Assembly (NCBI GenBank): GCA_019694135.1
Contig: JAIBCM010000002.1
Coordinates: 416,261 to 480,260, forward strand
Source of the DNA: Verrucomicrobiia bacterium
GTDB lineage: Bacteria; Verrucomicrobiota; Verrucomicrobiia; JADLBR01; JAIBCM01
DNA: 64,000 nt
Direction: 5' to 3'
The notes below the pieces were generated by a model. That model did no database searches. It was not told where the DNA came from and saw only the letters and a program-made list of their open reading frames with translations. Both the position numbers and the translations under genes were made by a program. Shown one piece after another: positions 45,055 through 54,802 of this stretch. Each line of letters opens with the position of its first letter. Position 1 is the first letter of the stretch.

Positions 45055-46527
45055 ATGAAAAAACTATTTTTTAGCAGTCTTTTTTTCTGCTTCATTCAGA
45101 TGGCGAGTTATAGTCAATTCATTATTGAGCCTTTTGATTATACAGGAAATAATTTAACCAACGCTCTTGGCACAATTTGGACTTTGCATAGTGGAACAAC
45201 CCCTATTGAAGTTTTGTCTACACCTTCTGACTCCGGAAGCTCTCTTGCCTTGACTAACTTTCCTGCTTCTTCAGGTAATCGTATTCGATTAACTTTTGCT
45301 AATAGTGGAGACGCTGGAGTTAATTTCACGCCTCAGGTGACTGTTGATGGAACTGCGATTTATGCTTCTTTTCTACTTAAATTAACAGCTTTGCCTTTTA
45401 CCAATTATTTTGCCCATTTTTTTCTTGGTAGTAATGGACTGTTTCGTTCCACAACTTGGGCAAAACTTAATGGAAGCAATTATCAACTAGGCATTGGTGT
45501 GATAGGCAATAATCCCGTTTTTGCACCAAATTTACTCAATACCAACACCACTCATCTTGTGGTCATAAAATATTCTCGTGTAGCTGGACCAGATAATGAT
45601 GGTGTTTCTCTTTATATTGATCCAGTGCCTAGCCAGCCGGAGCCAGCGCCTTCGGCCACGCAGACTCTACCAGCACTGGATATATCGGCAGAAGGCGTTG
45701 CACGTTTTGGCCTGCGTCAGAGTACAGGAATTGGGGAAATTGAGTTAGACGAATTGCGTATTGGCACGAGTTGGACTGATATCTTTTCCAATGGTTTTCA
45801 AGGCACCAATATTGTCACTATTGCTAATAGTGGCGATAGCTCAGAGTTAGGAACTAATGGGATGTTTACGCTTACCAGTAATGGAAGCAATTATCCTATC
45901 ACAGTGACGTATGGTTTGAGTGGATCAGCCACTTTTTCAAATGACTTTACCCTTGCGATTCCTGCCACTACGAATGCTGTGATTATGACTAATTCCACGC
46001 AAACTATTACTATTAATCCCATCCAAGATAATGATACTAATGAAGTAGATCCTGAAACGATTGTGATTACTTTAGATTCTTCGGGTTCGGGCTGGATTTC
46101 AGGTAATCCTTCCAGTGCAACTAATTTTCTTTATCAAGGTGTTATTCCATCGCCTGCATCACTTACTGACTATAGTTTGGAATTGCGAAAGCCGAAACCG
46201 GGCACTTTAGTTAAATTTTCGAGCTTGAAAGGGTTTAAAACAAAAGGTCGAGTGCGAACAACGAATACCATTTCAGGCGTTTCTTATACCGTTTTACTTG
46301 ACACAAATAATACTAATACTGATTTTATTTTAGCCGGAAAGTTTAAAGCATTAATAAAAGGGAAGCTGTTCAAAAAGGGGTATCGAGCTACCTATCGCGC
46401 TACCAAAACCAGTCGAGCAGGCGTAGGTGTTTTAGCTGGAACGACCTCTATTAAACTTGTAACAAAAGTGGTTGGCTCTGCGGGTGACGCTTATTTTACC
46501 AATATATTTCCAACTCAAGTTAAATAA
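45055..46527 (+). CDS. Secreted Calx-beta protein with Lys-rich C-terminal domain, copy 3
   Basis: A 490-residue paralogue of copy 1: signal peptide from MKKLFFSSLFFCF (ATG 45055 preferred over 45037), the same lectin-like domain (GTIWTLHSGTTPIEVL, HLVVIKYSRVAGPDND, IELDELRIGTSW), a Calx-beta domain (SSELGTNGMFTLTSNGS, DNDTNEVDPETIVITLD) and the Lys-rich terminus (LRKPKPGTLVKFSSLKGF, ATYRATKTSRAGVGV) ending PTQVK. The 45-kb copy combines the front of copy 1 with a middle closest to copy 2, suggesting domain reassortment. Confidence 0.8.
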   Translation: MKKLFFSSLFFCFIQMASYSQFIIEPFDYTGNNLTNALGTIWTLHSGTTPIEVLSTPSDSGSSLALTNFPASSGNRIRLTFANSGDAGVNFTPQVTVDGTAIYASFLLKLTALPFTNYFAHFFLGSNGLFRSTTWAKLNGSNYQLGIGVIGNNPVFAPNLLNTNTTHLVVIKYSRVAGPDNDGVSLYIDPVPSQPEPAPSATQTLPALDISAEGVARFGLRQSTGIGEIELDELRIGTSWTDIFSNGFQGTNIVTIANSGDSSELGTNGMFTLTSNGSNYPITVTYGLSGSATFSNDFTLAIPATTNAVIMTNSTQTITINPIQDNDTNEVDPETIVITLDSSGSGWISGNPSSATNFLYQGVIPSPASLTDYSLELRKPKPGTLVKFSSLKGFKTKGRVRTTNTISGVSYTVLLDTNNTNTDFILAGKFKALIKGKLFKKGYRATYRATKTSRAGVGVLAGTTSIKLVTKVVGSAGDAYFTNIFPTQVK

Positions 46528-46552
46528 GACCTTAGAAAAAGAATAAAATTTT

Positions 46553-46632
46553 GCGCGAGGGGGGACTCGAACCCCCACGCCTTTCGGCATACGCACCTCA
46601 AGCGTACGTGTATGCCATTTCACCACTCGCGC
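46553..46632 (-). tRNA. tRNA-Leu (GAG)
   Basis: The reverse strand folds as a class II tRNA: acceptor GCGCGAG pairs with CTCGCGC, T-arm GGGGGTTCGAGTCCCCC, variable arm GCCGAAAGGC and anticodon stem TACGC/GCGTA with loop TTGAGGT, anticodon GAG at 46599-46597. It decodes CUC and CUU leucine codons. The 3' CCA is not encoded. It lies between Calx-beta copy 3 and smc. Confidence 0.95.
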
Positions 46633-46679
46633 GATAATTAGACTCTTTATTTAAAGTCAAAATTTGAACTGTGCAAGAG

Positions 46680-49600
46680 CTAAGCTGCGCTTGCTTGGGG
46701 AGATAGGGAAATATTTTCCTCTAAAGCTGGATAAGAAGAGGTTGCAGGTGTTGAAAGGATAGAGGTTTCCTGACTTTTTCGATTTAGTTTAACTGAAATA
46801 ATTTTGGAAATTCCTTTTTCCTCCATAGTTACCCCATACAAAGTATCGGCGATGCTAATGGTTTTTTTATTGTGAGTAATCAAAAGAAATTGAGATTGAT
46901 CCAAAAATCGTTTTAAAATTTTAAGAAAACGATCGATATTGGATTCGTCTAAAGGCGCGTCCATTTCATCTAGAACACAAAACGGGCTTGGCTTCACCTT
47001 GTAAATGGCAAATAACAAGGCTACTGCTGTCATGGTTCTTTCACCTCCTGAAAGCAAGGAAATGACTTGAGGTTGTTTGCCAGGCGGCTTCGCGACAATT
47101 TCGATACCACATTCCAAAGGATCTTGTTCATCATTCAGTAAGAGATTGGCTTTGCCACCACCAAAAAGTTCAGTGAATGTGCTTTGGAAGTTTAGACGAA
47201 TTTGCTCGAATGTTTCGACAAAAAGTTTTTTCGTGGTGCGATTAATGAAAGTGATGGCATCCAGCAAATGCTGTTTTGCATCCAATAAATCTTTTTGTTG
47301 CGACTCTAAAAAGCTTAATCGTTTTTCCAACTCATCATATTCGCTGACCGCTTCCAAGTTAACAGGCCCCATATTATCTAATTTGGATCGCATCTCTTCG
47401 ATTTGTTGTTGCAACAGATCCCATTCTTGAGGCTCTGTAATATTTTCAGTGGTGGGCAAGGATTCCAAATCTAATTGGTAGGTTCGAAATAGTCTTTCTT
47501 TTAGATTTTGTTTTTCTAAATCGTATTTTGCTAATTGTAATTCAGCTTGAGCGCGATTTTGCTGGGTTTGAGTTTGTTGCTTTTGTTGTTTTTGAAAGGA
47601 TTGCTGCTTTTGATCCAAAGACTGTTGCAATAATCCTCGTTCCGTTTGCAGTTGTTTTAGTTTTTCTTCAATGTTGCCTTGTTGTAATGTCAGGCTCTGA
47701 ATTTCCTTTTCAAGTGTTTCGTTTTCTTGTTCAAGTTGATGGCGTTTTTCTTGATTGTATTGAATAGATTGCTGTCTTTGTAAGACAATTTCTTTAAGTT
47801 CTTGCAATCTCGAGGCAATGGGATCGCGCTGAGCAAATAATCCCTTAAGTTTTTCATCCAAAGCAGCTGTTGTAATACGAAATTCGGTTAATTGTTGTGC
47901 GAATTGGGACTCGGTTTCTTGGTGTGCAGGAAGCTGTTCGCGGTAAGTTGCGAGTTGTTGTTGGAGCGCGACGCGTTTTTGTTCTAAAAGGTCTCTTTCT
48001 TTGATTTGGTCGTGGTAACGCTCCGTGGCATGTTGATCGGACTCAGTTAGTCGGTAAATTTCACCGGAATAATTTTGAAGTTTTTGTTCAATGTTTTGAA
48101 TTTGATGTGTGAGCAGATGTAAATCTTTTGCCCAAGCTTGTTCTTGCTGTTTTTGTTGATCAAGTTGATTTTTCAACGTTTCGATTTGTGAGAGAAAAGA
48201 TTGATTTTTTTCAATGAGACGCGTTTCTTGATCTTTTAAAGTTTGAATTTGTGATTCGAGATCATGAATCGGTTGATGAAATTGATCGATTTCTGCTTGG
48301 CGGTTTAAGCGCGCTATTTGCTTGGGTAAGGGGCCTGATCCGATTACGCCGCAAGCATCGATTAGTTCGCCGGAACGTGTGGCGATAATCGCTTGAGGCA
48401 ACTGTTGTTTAAGAGTGAAAGCTTCATTTAATGTTTCGGTAATGTAAGCGTGATTCAAAAGTGTTGTTAACAACTTTTGATGGGTGGATGAGGTGCTAAC
48501 AAAATGGATTGCCGCCTCGGAGCGAGAGTCGATTTGTGACTGTTGAGAAATGGAATCAAGAGGAGCCAAATGGATGCGAGCGGTATTTTGATTTTGTAAA
48601 AATTCAATAATTTTCCAAGCCGCTTCGGTATTAGGAATGATCAGTGTTTCTAATTGATGTTGCAGTAATGCTTCGACAGCAGTTTGATAGCCGTCGGTAA
48701 TGTGAATGACTTCAGCCAAAGTTTCCAAAATCGAAATTTCGGGTAATTGATTTTCATGTTTGGCTTGGAAAATTTGTTGGATGGCTGGAGTATATTCTTG
48801 GTGGGAAGCTTGCCATTTTTTTAATAGATCGCGTTGTGTAATTTTTTCTAAAAGTTGTTGTTCTAGTTGACGATATTGTTGCTGGATTTGAGCTAATTTT
48901 TCTTGAGTTTCTTGCTGTTGTTTTTGGTGTGTAAGCAAGGTTTCTTGCGATTGATGAATTTGTTGAGTGAGATGGCTGTGTTGAGTTTGAAGCGCGCTGT
49001 TTTTTTCTCGCAAGGTTTCTAAATTTTTTTGATCTTCATTTTTTTCGTTTTCAATAGTTTCGATGCGTAGGGTTAAAGTGCGCTGTTCCGCATCGCGATT
49101 GGAAAGTTGTTGATTAAGAGGTTGTAGTTTTTGTTCCAGAGTCTGGATTTCCTTTTCGCATTGTGTTATGGTTTGAAAATGGAGGCGTAAATTTTCTGAA
49201 GCGGTTTGAGCTTGAGTTTGTTTTTCCTGGAGAATGCCTTGATGTTGTAGGATTCGTTGTTGGAGCGCTTCGATTTGTTCAGAAAATTGGTTAAGTTGCT
49301 CAGTTTGAATTTTTGAACGTTCTTCGGCTCCGGCGATGTCCAGTGTAAATTGATGATTTTGTTGTTCGATTTCGCTTAATCTTTCTTGGTTTAAAATCTG
49401 CCGATTTTTTCCGCGATCAAGGGAGGAGTTGAGCTCCATACGTTGATGGCGCTCATTTTCGATTTGATTTTCCGAAAGTTCTAGTTGCTGGCGCGTTTCC
49501 TGGAGCTCAAGTTCTAGTTTGCCTGTTTCTACGTTGCTTTGTTCCAATTCCTCGGTGATGGCAGTCAGTTGAGTTTTGATTTTTTGTATGTGGTGGTGGA

Positions 49601-50309
49601 GTTCTTGTAATTGATGTTGGCCTAGTTGAGTTTCCAGAGTTTTGAGCTGATTAAAAAGCTCTTGATAGCGACGCGCTTTTCCCGCTTGGCGTTGTAAAGA
49701 GTTGATTTGGCGTCGCACTTCACGAAGGATATCTTCTAGGCGAATCAGGTTGGCTTCGGTGTGTTCGAGTTTTCGCGAAGTTTCTTTTTTTTGCGTTTTG
49801 TATTTGGTAATTCCGGCGGCTTCTTCAAAAATTTCTCGTCTGTCTTCAGGGCGAGCAGAAAGAATTTTATCAATTTTACCCTGTTCCATGATAGAATAGG
49901 CGCTGCGACCGATGCCGGTGTCCATGAATAAATGTTGAATATCGCGTAAGCGGCATAGCGTTTTGTTTAATTCATATTCGCTGCGCCCATCGCGAAATAC
50001 GCGTCGACTAACAGTGACTTCATGGTATTCGGTGCCGAGTTCATTTTCGCAATCGGTAAAGGTAAGGGAAACTTCGGCCATGCCAACTTGTTTGCGTTGA
50101 TCAGTGCCGCTAAAGATGACATCGGCCATTTCTGTACCGCGTAGAGCTTTTGCGGATTGTTCTCCCAGAACCCAGCGGATGGCATCGAGAACATTGGATT
50201 TTCCGCAACCGTTGGGACCGACGATGGCTGTGACGCCGGCAGGAAATTCAAGACGCGTTTTTTCGGCGAACGATTTAAAGCCGATGAGTTCTAAAGCTTT
50301 GAGATACAT
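46680..50309 (-). CDS. smc: Chromosome segregation protein SMC
   Basis: A 1209-residue condensin ATPase. N-terminal head with Walker A GPNGCGKSN (~32-40) and AIRWVLGEQSAKALRG; long coiled coils (~170-505 and ~670-1015, rich in Q, E, L, K); hinge at ~515-665 (ITDGYQTAVEALLQHQLETL, GVIGSGP); C-terminal head with signature LLSGGERTMTAVALLFAIY and Walker B FCVLDEMDAPLDESN. Full length. It is last in a run of reverse-strand genes (liv genes, DUF4912) with short gaps, so it may be read from upstream promoters; scpA and scpB are not here. Confidence 0.97.
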   Translation of the reverse strand: MYLKALELIGFKSFAEKTRLEFPAGVTAIVGPNGCGKSNVLDAIRWVLGEQSAKALRGTEMADVIFSGTDQRKQVGMAEVSLTFTDCENELGTEYHEVTVSRRVFRDGRSEYELNKTLCRLRDIQHLFMDTGIGRSAYSIMEQGKIDKILSARPEDRREIFEEAAGITKYKTQKKETSRKLEHTEANLIRLEDILREVRRQINSLQRQAGKARRYQELFNQLKTLETQLGQHQLQELHHHIQKIKTQLTAITEELEQSNVETGKLELELQETRQQLELSENQIENERHQRMELNSSLDRGKNRQILNQERLSEIEQQNHQFTLDIAGAEERSKIQTEQLNQFSEQIEALQQRILQHQGILQEKQTQAQTASENLRLHFQTITQCEKEIQTLEQKLQPLNQQLSNRDAEQRTLTLRIETIENEKNEDQKNLETLREKNSALQTQHSHLTQQIHQSQETLLTHQKQQQETQEKLAQIQQQYRQLEQQLLEKITQRDLLKKWQASHQEYTPAIQQIFQAKHENQLPEISILETLAEVIHITDGYQTAVEALLQHQLETLIIPNTEAAWKIIEFLQNQNTARIHLAPLDSISQQSQIDSRSEAAIHFVSTSSTHQKLLTTLLNHAYITETLNEAFTLKQQLPQAIIATRSGELIDACGVIGSGPLPKQIARLNRQAEIDQFHQPIHDLESQIQTLKDQETRLIEKNQSFLSQIETLKNQLDQQKQQEQAWAKDLHLLTHQIQNIEQKLQNYSGEIYRLTESDQHATERYHDQIKERDLLEQKRVALQQQLATYREQLPAHQETESQFAQQLTEFRITTAALDEKLKGLFAQRDPIASRLQELKEIVLQRQQSIQYNQEKRHQLEQENETLEKEIQSLTLQQGNIEEKLKQLQTERGLLQQSLDQKQQSFQKQQKQQTQTQQNRAQAELQLAKYDLEKQNLKERLFRTYQLDLESLPTTENITEPQEWDLLQQQIEEMRSKLDNMGPVNLEAVSEYDELEKRLSFLESQQKDLLDAKQHLLDAITFINRTTKKLFVETFEQIRLNFQSTFTELFGGGKANLLLNDEQDPLECGIEIVAKPPGKQPQVISLLSGGERTMTAVALLFAIYKVKPSPFCVLDEMDAPLDESNIDRFLKILKRFLDQSQFLLITHNKKTISIADTLYGVTMEEKGISKIISVKLNRKSQETSILSTPATSSYPALEENISLSPQASAA

Positions 50310-50364
50310 GAAAACAATTATGAATTAAAAATGATAAATTATGAGTTAAGAAGCGGGAAGTCAA

Positions 50365-51006
50365 TCACGAGCCGCCGTAAGAAGGGGCCGATGTGACGTG
50401 AAAGCTTTGGACTAGTTTTCTTTGCACCGATTCTTTTAAGATAACGGGATTGGGTTGGGTAGATCGAAAGTTTTTAGGAATAGTCGCCTCGGGTTTGGGT
50501 GTGAGCGGTTTTACAGAACCTGAGCGACACAAACATTCGAATTGATTGTCTTTGTTTAAGTAGCCTAGTTCTACATAAAAAGCGCATGTGGTTGTATCAG
50601 TGTAAAGATGCCAGTTTCTCACAACGCCTGGAACTGCGGTGGTTTGGAGGCATTGCCCCTTTTCAGTATAGAGGCGAAGAGTTAATTCGCCGCCGGGGGC
50701 GCGTCGTCTCCAGATTTCCAAATCGCTAAGGGATAGGTGCCATTGCGCAAGTAGCCAAAAAGGTTTTTGAGAGCTTAATTTAATAGAGGATAAAGAGGGT
50801 GTTGTATTATGAAAGGATTCGGGCACCAGAGCAGGGGGTGGCGGAGTAGAAAAAGTTTTTTTATGGGTTACTCGTGCGGCGTTTGGCTTTTTCTTAGTTG
50901 TGGTTTTGGTCGAGGCGGTGCGTTTGCTAAGGAGGCGACGTTTGCGCAAGGCGGTTTTTACGGTTGCTGGACTTTTTTTGGTCGTGCGAATTGTTTTTCT
51001 AGGCAT
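50365..51006 (-). CDS. DUF4912 domain protein
   Basis: A 213-residue protein: a highly basic N-terminus (residues ~1-55, TIRTTKKSPATVKTALRKRR) and a DUF4912 domain (~80-185: PFWLLAQWHLSLSDLEIW, ELTLRLYTEKG, AFYVELGYLNKDNQFECLCR). DUF4912 proteins are of unknown function; the domain resembles a carbohydrate-binding beta sandwich in outline. The basic tail could bind nucleic acid. Located between smc and livF. Confidence 0.75.
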   Translation of the reverse strand: MPRKTIRTTKKSPATVKTALRKRRLLSKRTASTKTTTKKKPNAARVTHKKTFSTPPPPALVPESFHNTTPSLSSIKLSSQKPFWLLAQWHLSLSDLEIWRRRAPGGELTLRLYTEKGQCLQTTAVPGVVRNWHLYTDTTTCAFYVELGYLNKDNQFECLCRSGSVKPLTPKPEATIPKNFRSTQPNPVILKESVQRKLVQSFHVTSAPSYGGS

Positions 51007-51060
51007 AAGTAAATAATAATAGTTTTTTTCAAGAGCGCAAAAGAGTTTTTATGACGGATT

Positions 51061-51759
51061 TTAGGTGAGATAGGCTTGTTGCACTTCTTCGCAATGTAAG
51101 AGCTCTTGGCCAGAACCACTTAAGGTGATTTGTCCATTGGCCAATACGTAGCCGCGATGAGCGATTTTTAAGGCTTGATTGGCATTTTGTTCAATTAAAA
51201 GAATGGAAACGCCAGCTTGATTGATTTCTTGAATAATTTGAAAGATTTTTTCTACAATCAATGGAGCTAAGCCTAAGGAGGGTTCATCCAACATGAGTAG
51301 TTGAGGTTCGCCCATGAGTGCTCGGCCAATGGCAAGCATTTGTTGTTCACCGCCGCTTAAGGTGCCGCCAAGTTGATGGTGACGCTCTTTTAATAGTGGG
51401 AAATAGTTAAAGATTTTTTCTAATTTTTCAGCGTCTTTTTTTTTTGATTTTTGGTAGCTGCCAATGAGAAGGTTTTCTTCTACGGTAAGTCGAGCAAAAA
51501 TATGGCGTCCTTCAGGAGCTAGGCAAATGCCGCGTTGCACGATTTCGTGAGGAGCGAGTTTATCAAGAGGTTGGTCATGCCAAAGAATTTGTCCTTGGCG
51601 AGGCGGCAGCATGCCGGTGATAGTGAGGAGAGTCGTGCTTTTTCCAGCTCCATTGGCTCCGATGAGGGTTACGATTTCGTTTTGTTTCACTTCCAAATGA
51701 ATATCTTTTAAGACGTCAATAGGTCCGTAACCGGCACGAAGATGGAGCAATTGTAGCAT
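51061..51759 (-). CDS. livF: Branched-chain amino-acid ABC transporter ATPase LivF
   Basis: A 232-residue ATPase: Walker A GANGAGKST (~34-42), signature LSGGEQQMLAIGRAL (~134-148), Walker B LLMLDEPSLGLAPL and H-loop LLIEQNA, the LivF-specific end. It powers high-affinity import with LivG, through LivH and LivM. It starts 2 bp after livG. Confidence 0.96.
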   Translation of the reverse strand: MLQLLHLRAGYGPIDVLKDIHLEVKQNEIVTLIGANGAGKSTTLLTITGMLPPRQGQILWHDQPLDKLAPHEIVQRGICLAPEGRHIFARLTVEENLLIGSYQKSKKKDAEKLEKIFNYFPLLKERHHQLGGTLSGGEQQMLAIGRALMGEPQLLMLDEPSLGLAPLIVEKIFQIIQEINQAGVSILLIEQNANQALKIAHRGYVLANGQITLSGSGQELLHCEEVQQAYLT

Positions 51760-51761
51760 GA

Positions 51762-52544
51762 TTAATTTTCTTTTTTTTCCTGACTTTCTTTTCCAAGGTA
51801 GGCCGCGATAACTTTAGGATGAGAACGAATTTCTTGAGGTGTGCCCGAGGCGATTTTTTCGCCGTGATCCAATACAATAATATGATTGGAAATGTTCATG
51901 ACGACTTTCATGTGATGTTCGATAAGGAGGATGGCGAGTCCATTGTGACGAATTTTTTCGATTAAATTCATCATCGTTTCTAGTTCTTTAGGATTCATGC
52001 CTGCGCCAGGCTCGTCCAATAATAAAATGCGAGGGCGGGTGGCCAAAGCGCGCGCGATTTCCAAGCGGCGTTGCATGCCGTAAGGGAGGTGTCGGGCGCA
52101 CATGGATTGGGCGTCAGCGAGACCTACAAAATCCAGTAGTTCCAAAGCATGAGTGCAACCGTGGGTTTCGGTATGGCGATAGCGTGAAGAGCGTGTTAAC
52201 ACGTGCCAAGGGGCGATTCGATTCCAATGAAATTGGCCGACCATCACATTTTCTAGAGCGCTCATTTCGGCAAAGAGTCGGACATTTTGAAAAGTTCTAG
52301 CGATGCCGAGATGGCAAATTTGGTGTGGTTTTTGGAAAGTAATATTTTCTTTTTCTAGAAAAATTTCACCTTCATCGGATTGGTAGATGCCGGTTAAACA
52401 ATTAAAAAAGGTGGTTTTACCGGCGCCGTTGGGACCGATGAGGCTAAGAATTTGGCCTGAAAAAAGATCGAGAGAAACGTTGGTGACCGCCTTGAGACCA
52501 CCAAATTTTTTGGTGATGTTTTGAACGCAAAGCAACGGTGTCAT
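51762..52544 (-). CDS. livG: Branched-chain amino-acid ABC transporter ATPase LivG
   Basis: A 260-residue ATPase: Walker A GPNGAGKTT (~37-45), ARTFQNVRLFAEMSALENV typical of LivG, a signature region reading LPYGMQRRLEIARALA (YGMQRR is the LivG variant), Walker B ILLLDEPGAGMNP and LLIEHHM. Overlaps livM by 4 bp. Confidence 0.96.
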   Translation of the reverse strand: MTPLLCVQNITKKFGGLKAVTNVSLDLFSGQILSLIGPNGAGKTTFFNCLTGIYQSDEGEIFLEKENITFQKPHQICHLGIARTFQNVRLFAEMSALENVMVGQFHWNRIAPWHVLTRSSRYRHTETHGCTHALELLDFVGLADAQSMCARHLPYGMQRRLEIARALATRPRILLLDEPGAGMNPKELETMMNLIEKIRHNGLAILLIEHHMKVVMNISNHIIVLDHGEKIASGTPQEIRSHPKVIAAYLGKESQEKKEN

Positions 52545-53779
52545 ATAGCGGATTCTGTTTTTAGTTCGAGTCGTCTTCGCGGATTGCCAAGTAATCCTTG
52601 GGGGCGGTAAAGCATCATGATGACCATGAGAGCGCCGAATAGGAGCAATCGATAATCGGCTAGAGCGGGAAACTGATCTCTTAATAATGCGGGGATGAGA
52701 TAAAGGAGCGCGCTGCCGAGCAGTGATCCAGGAATGTTGCCTAATCCGCCGAGTATGACCATCGCTAGCACAAGCGCTGATTCTTCAAATCGAGCAGCAG
52801 AAGGATCAAGAAAGCCGATGTAAGCGACATAGAGAAGGCCGGCGAGTGCAGCGAAAACAGAGCTAAGCATGAAAGCCGTGAGCTTCATTTTTACTACGGG
52901 AATGCCCATGGCTGCAGCAGCCGTTTCATCTTCGCGAATGGCGATCCAAGCACGGCCAATGCGAGAATGATAAAGTCGATGTAATACTAATGCGCAAAGA
53001 AAAATAAAAGTGAGAACGATGAGATAAGTAAATTGAATCGAAGTGATTTGTATAGTAGGAGAAAAAGTGATGGCGTTAATTTTTGATTCTAAAGCGAGGC
53101 GAATGCCTTTATCGCCGCCGGTTAAATCGGTGAGATTGCGCATAAGTTCTCGAAAACTTTCTGCAAATCCCAAGGTGACAATGGCCAGGTAATCACCTCG
53201 AAGTCGTAAACAGGGTAGGCCGACCAGCCAACCCATGATTGCGCCGACCAAAAGCACTACGGGTAAACTCATCCACCAAGTTAAGCCGGGAATCATTTGT
53301 TGGAGGAGGGCGAAGCTGTAACCTCCTACGGCAAAAAAACCGGCATAACCCAGAACGAGTAGTCCGGTCATGCCGACAGCGATGTTGAGTCCTAACGCTT
53401 GAATCATGTAAAGGCCAATAAAAATGGCGAGATTTAAGGTGTAGCTAGTGAAGAAGAAGCCTGAGACGGCTAAGATGAGAAAAAGGGCGAGATGAAATTT
53501 GGAATTTGCTAAAAGTGTGACGAGAAGTGTGGAGGGATCTGAAGGAGTGGTGTGAGATGAAATTTTATTTCGTTTGAATCGTCGAAAAAGGAAGATGAAA
53601 AAAAGAATAGCAAAAAGGGGTGCTAAATTTTTTATGAGTTGCCATCCTTGAAAAAAATTCCATTGAACGCTAACGGTGCCTTGGTGAAAATCGTAATTAA
53701 GTTTTAGCCAAACAAAAGGAGCAGTCAGTAGCGCTAAACCCAATATTCCGAGAATTAATTTTAGGACGTTTGATTTCAT
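52541..53779 (-). CDS. livM: Branched-chain amino-acid ABC transporter permease LivM
   Basis: A 412-residue permease with the LivM core (GLNIAVGMTGLLVLGYAGFF, LRLRGDYLAIVTLGFAE, the EAA-like GRAWIAIREDETAAAAMGI and NIPGSLLGSALLYLIPALLR). The first ~100 residues add two extra hydrophobic segments and a basic linker, as in the longer LivM variants. It overlaps both neighbours by 4 bp, so the four transporter genes are translationally coupled. Confidence 0.95.
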   Translation of the reverse strand: MKSNVLKLILGILGLALLTAPFVWLKLNYDFHQGTVSVQWNFFQGWQLIKNLAPLFAILFFIFLFRRFKRNKISSHTTPSDPSTLLVTLLANSKFHLALFLILAVSGFFFTSYTLNLAIFIGLYMIQALGLNIAVGMTGLLVLGYAGFFAVGGYSFALLQQMIPGLTWWMSLPVVLLVGAIMGWLVGLPCLRLRGDYLAIVTLGFAESFRELMRNLTDLTGGDKGIRLALESKINAITFSPTIQITSIQFTYLIVLTFIFLCALVLHRLYHSRIGRAWIAIREDETAAAAMGIPVVKMKLTAFMLSSVFAALAGLLYVAYIGFLDPSAARFEESALVLAMVILGGLGNIPGSLLGSALLYLIPALLRDQFPALADYRLLLFGALMVIMMLYRPQGLLGNPRRRLELKTESAI

Positions 53780-54678
53780 ACCTTATTGGCTACACGTTCG
53801 CCTAAAAGTCCGTGAGGTCTAATGATGAGGATGGCCATGAGAATGAGAAAGGTGGTGATATTTTTCCAATCACTACCCAGATAACGGCTGGTGAAATCTT
53901 CTGCAAGTCCGATGAGGATGCCGCCTAAAACTGCTCCGGGAATATTGCCAATGCCGCCAAGAATGGCTGCGGTGAAAGCTTTCAATCCGATGAGATAGCC
54001 GGAATTGAATTGCATGGAACCGAGATACATCGAGACCATGACACCCGCAACGCCGGCGAGTCCGGAGCCTAAGATAAAAGTGAAAGCGATAATGCGATTA
54101 ACAGGAATGCCCACGAGGTTGGCCATGAGATTATCTTGAGATGTGGCACGCAGGGCAATGCCGAGTTTAGTTTTTTGAATGAAAAGAAAAAGGCCGATCA
54201 TTAAAATGAGAGTTGTGCCGAGAATAGCGGTTTGAAGATAGGTCATGGTTATGGGGCCGATTTTGAGCGTGTTGAGTATGAGCGGATCGCTGTAGTAGCT
54301 GGGAAATAAAACTTTATCTTTGCTTACGCTGAGCATGATGAAATTTTGTAGAACGATGGAAAGTCCAATGGCGCTTGTGAGTGGTGCTAAGATGTGGGCA
54401 TGACGAAGTTTACGATAGGCGATGCGCTCGTTGCTATAACCGAAAGCGGAAGCGATAAGGACGGCGAAAAATAATCCTAGCACAAGATTGAGCGAAAAAA
54501 AATCGCCCCAAAGCGTGGTAAAACTACCGATCGCGAAAACGCAAGCAAACATGCCGATCATGAAAATTTCGCCATGCGCGAAATTGATCATACCTAAAAT
54601 GCCGTAAACCATGGTGTAACCCAAGGCAACTAATGCATAGATGGCGCCGCGGGTTAATCCGTTTATTAACAATTCCAT
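53776..54678 (-). CDS. livH: Branched-chain amino-acid ABC transporter permease LivH
   Basis: A 300-residue permease: GLTRGAIYALVALGYTMVYG, LGMINFAHGEIFMIG, LGIALRATSQDNLMANLVGI (EAA-like loop) and AAILGGIGNIPGAVLGGILIG. About eight membrane helices. It lies 124 bp downstream of the substrate-binding protein gene; that gap contains no obvious terminator. Confidence 0.96.
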   Translation of the reverse strand: MELLINGLTRGAIYALVALGYTMVYGILGMINFAHGEIFMIGMFACVFAIGSFTTLWGDFFSLNLVLGLFFAVLIASAFGYSNERIAYRKLRHAHILAPLTSAIGLSIVLQNFIMLSVSKDKVLFPSYYSDPLILNTLKIGPITMTYLQTAILGTTLILMIGLFLFIQKTKLGIALRATSQDNLMANLVGIPVNRIIAFTFILGSGLAGVAGVMVSMYLGSMQFNSGYLIGLKAFTAAILGGIGNIPGAVLGGILIGLAEDFTSRYLGSDWKNITTFLILMAILIIRPHGLLGERVANKV

Positions 54679-54802
54679 GGGGAAAATTTAATAACAGAAA
54701 AAAGAGAGAGCGTTAAGACTTTTTGTTTGGCTACTAGTTATGAGTAGTCAGCACTCAAGTTTTTTTAAAATTCTTACTTTTTAGCGGTCTGTTTTTGGAT
54801 TA

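Noticed and set aside
46432..46626. Reverse-strand 64-codon frame across the tRNA
   Set aside because: It overlaps the tRNA-Leu gene and the end of a secure CDS.
54722..54760. CTACT/AGTAG small inverted repeat between livH and the binding-protein gene
   Set aside because: It is too short and imperfect to call a terminator or operator; at most it is a relic of the repeat type seen near 8400.
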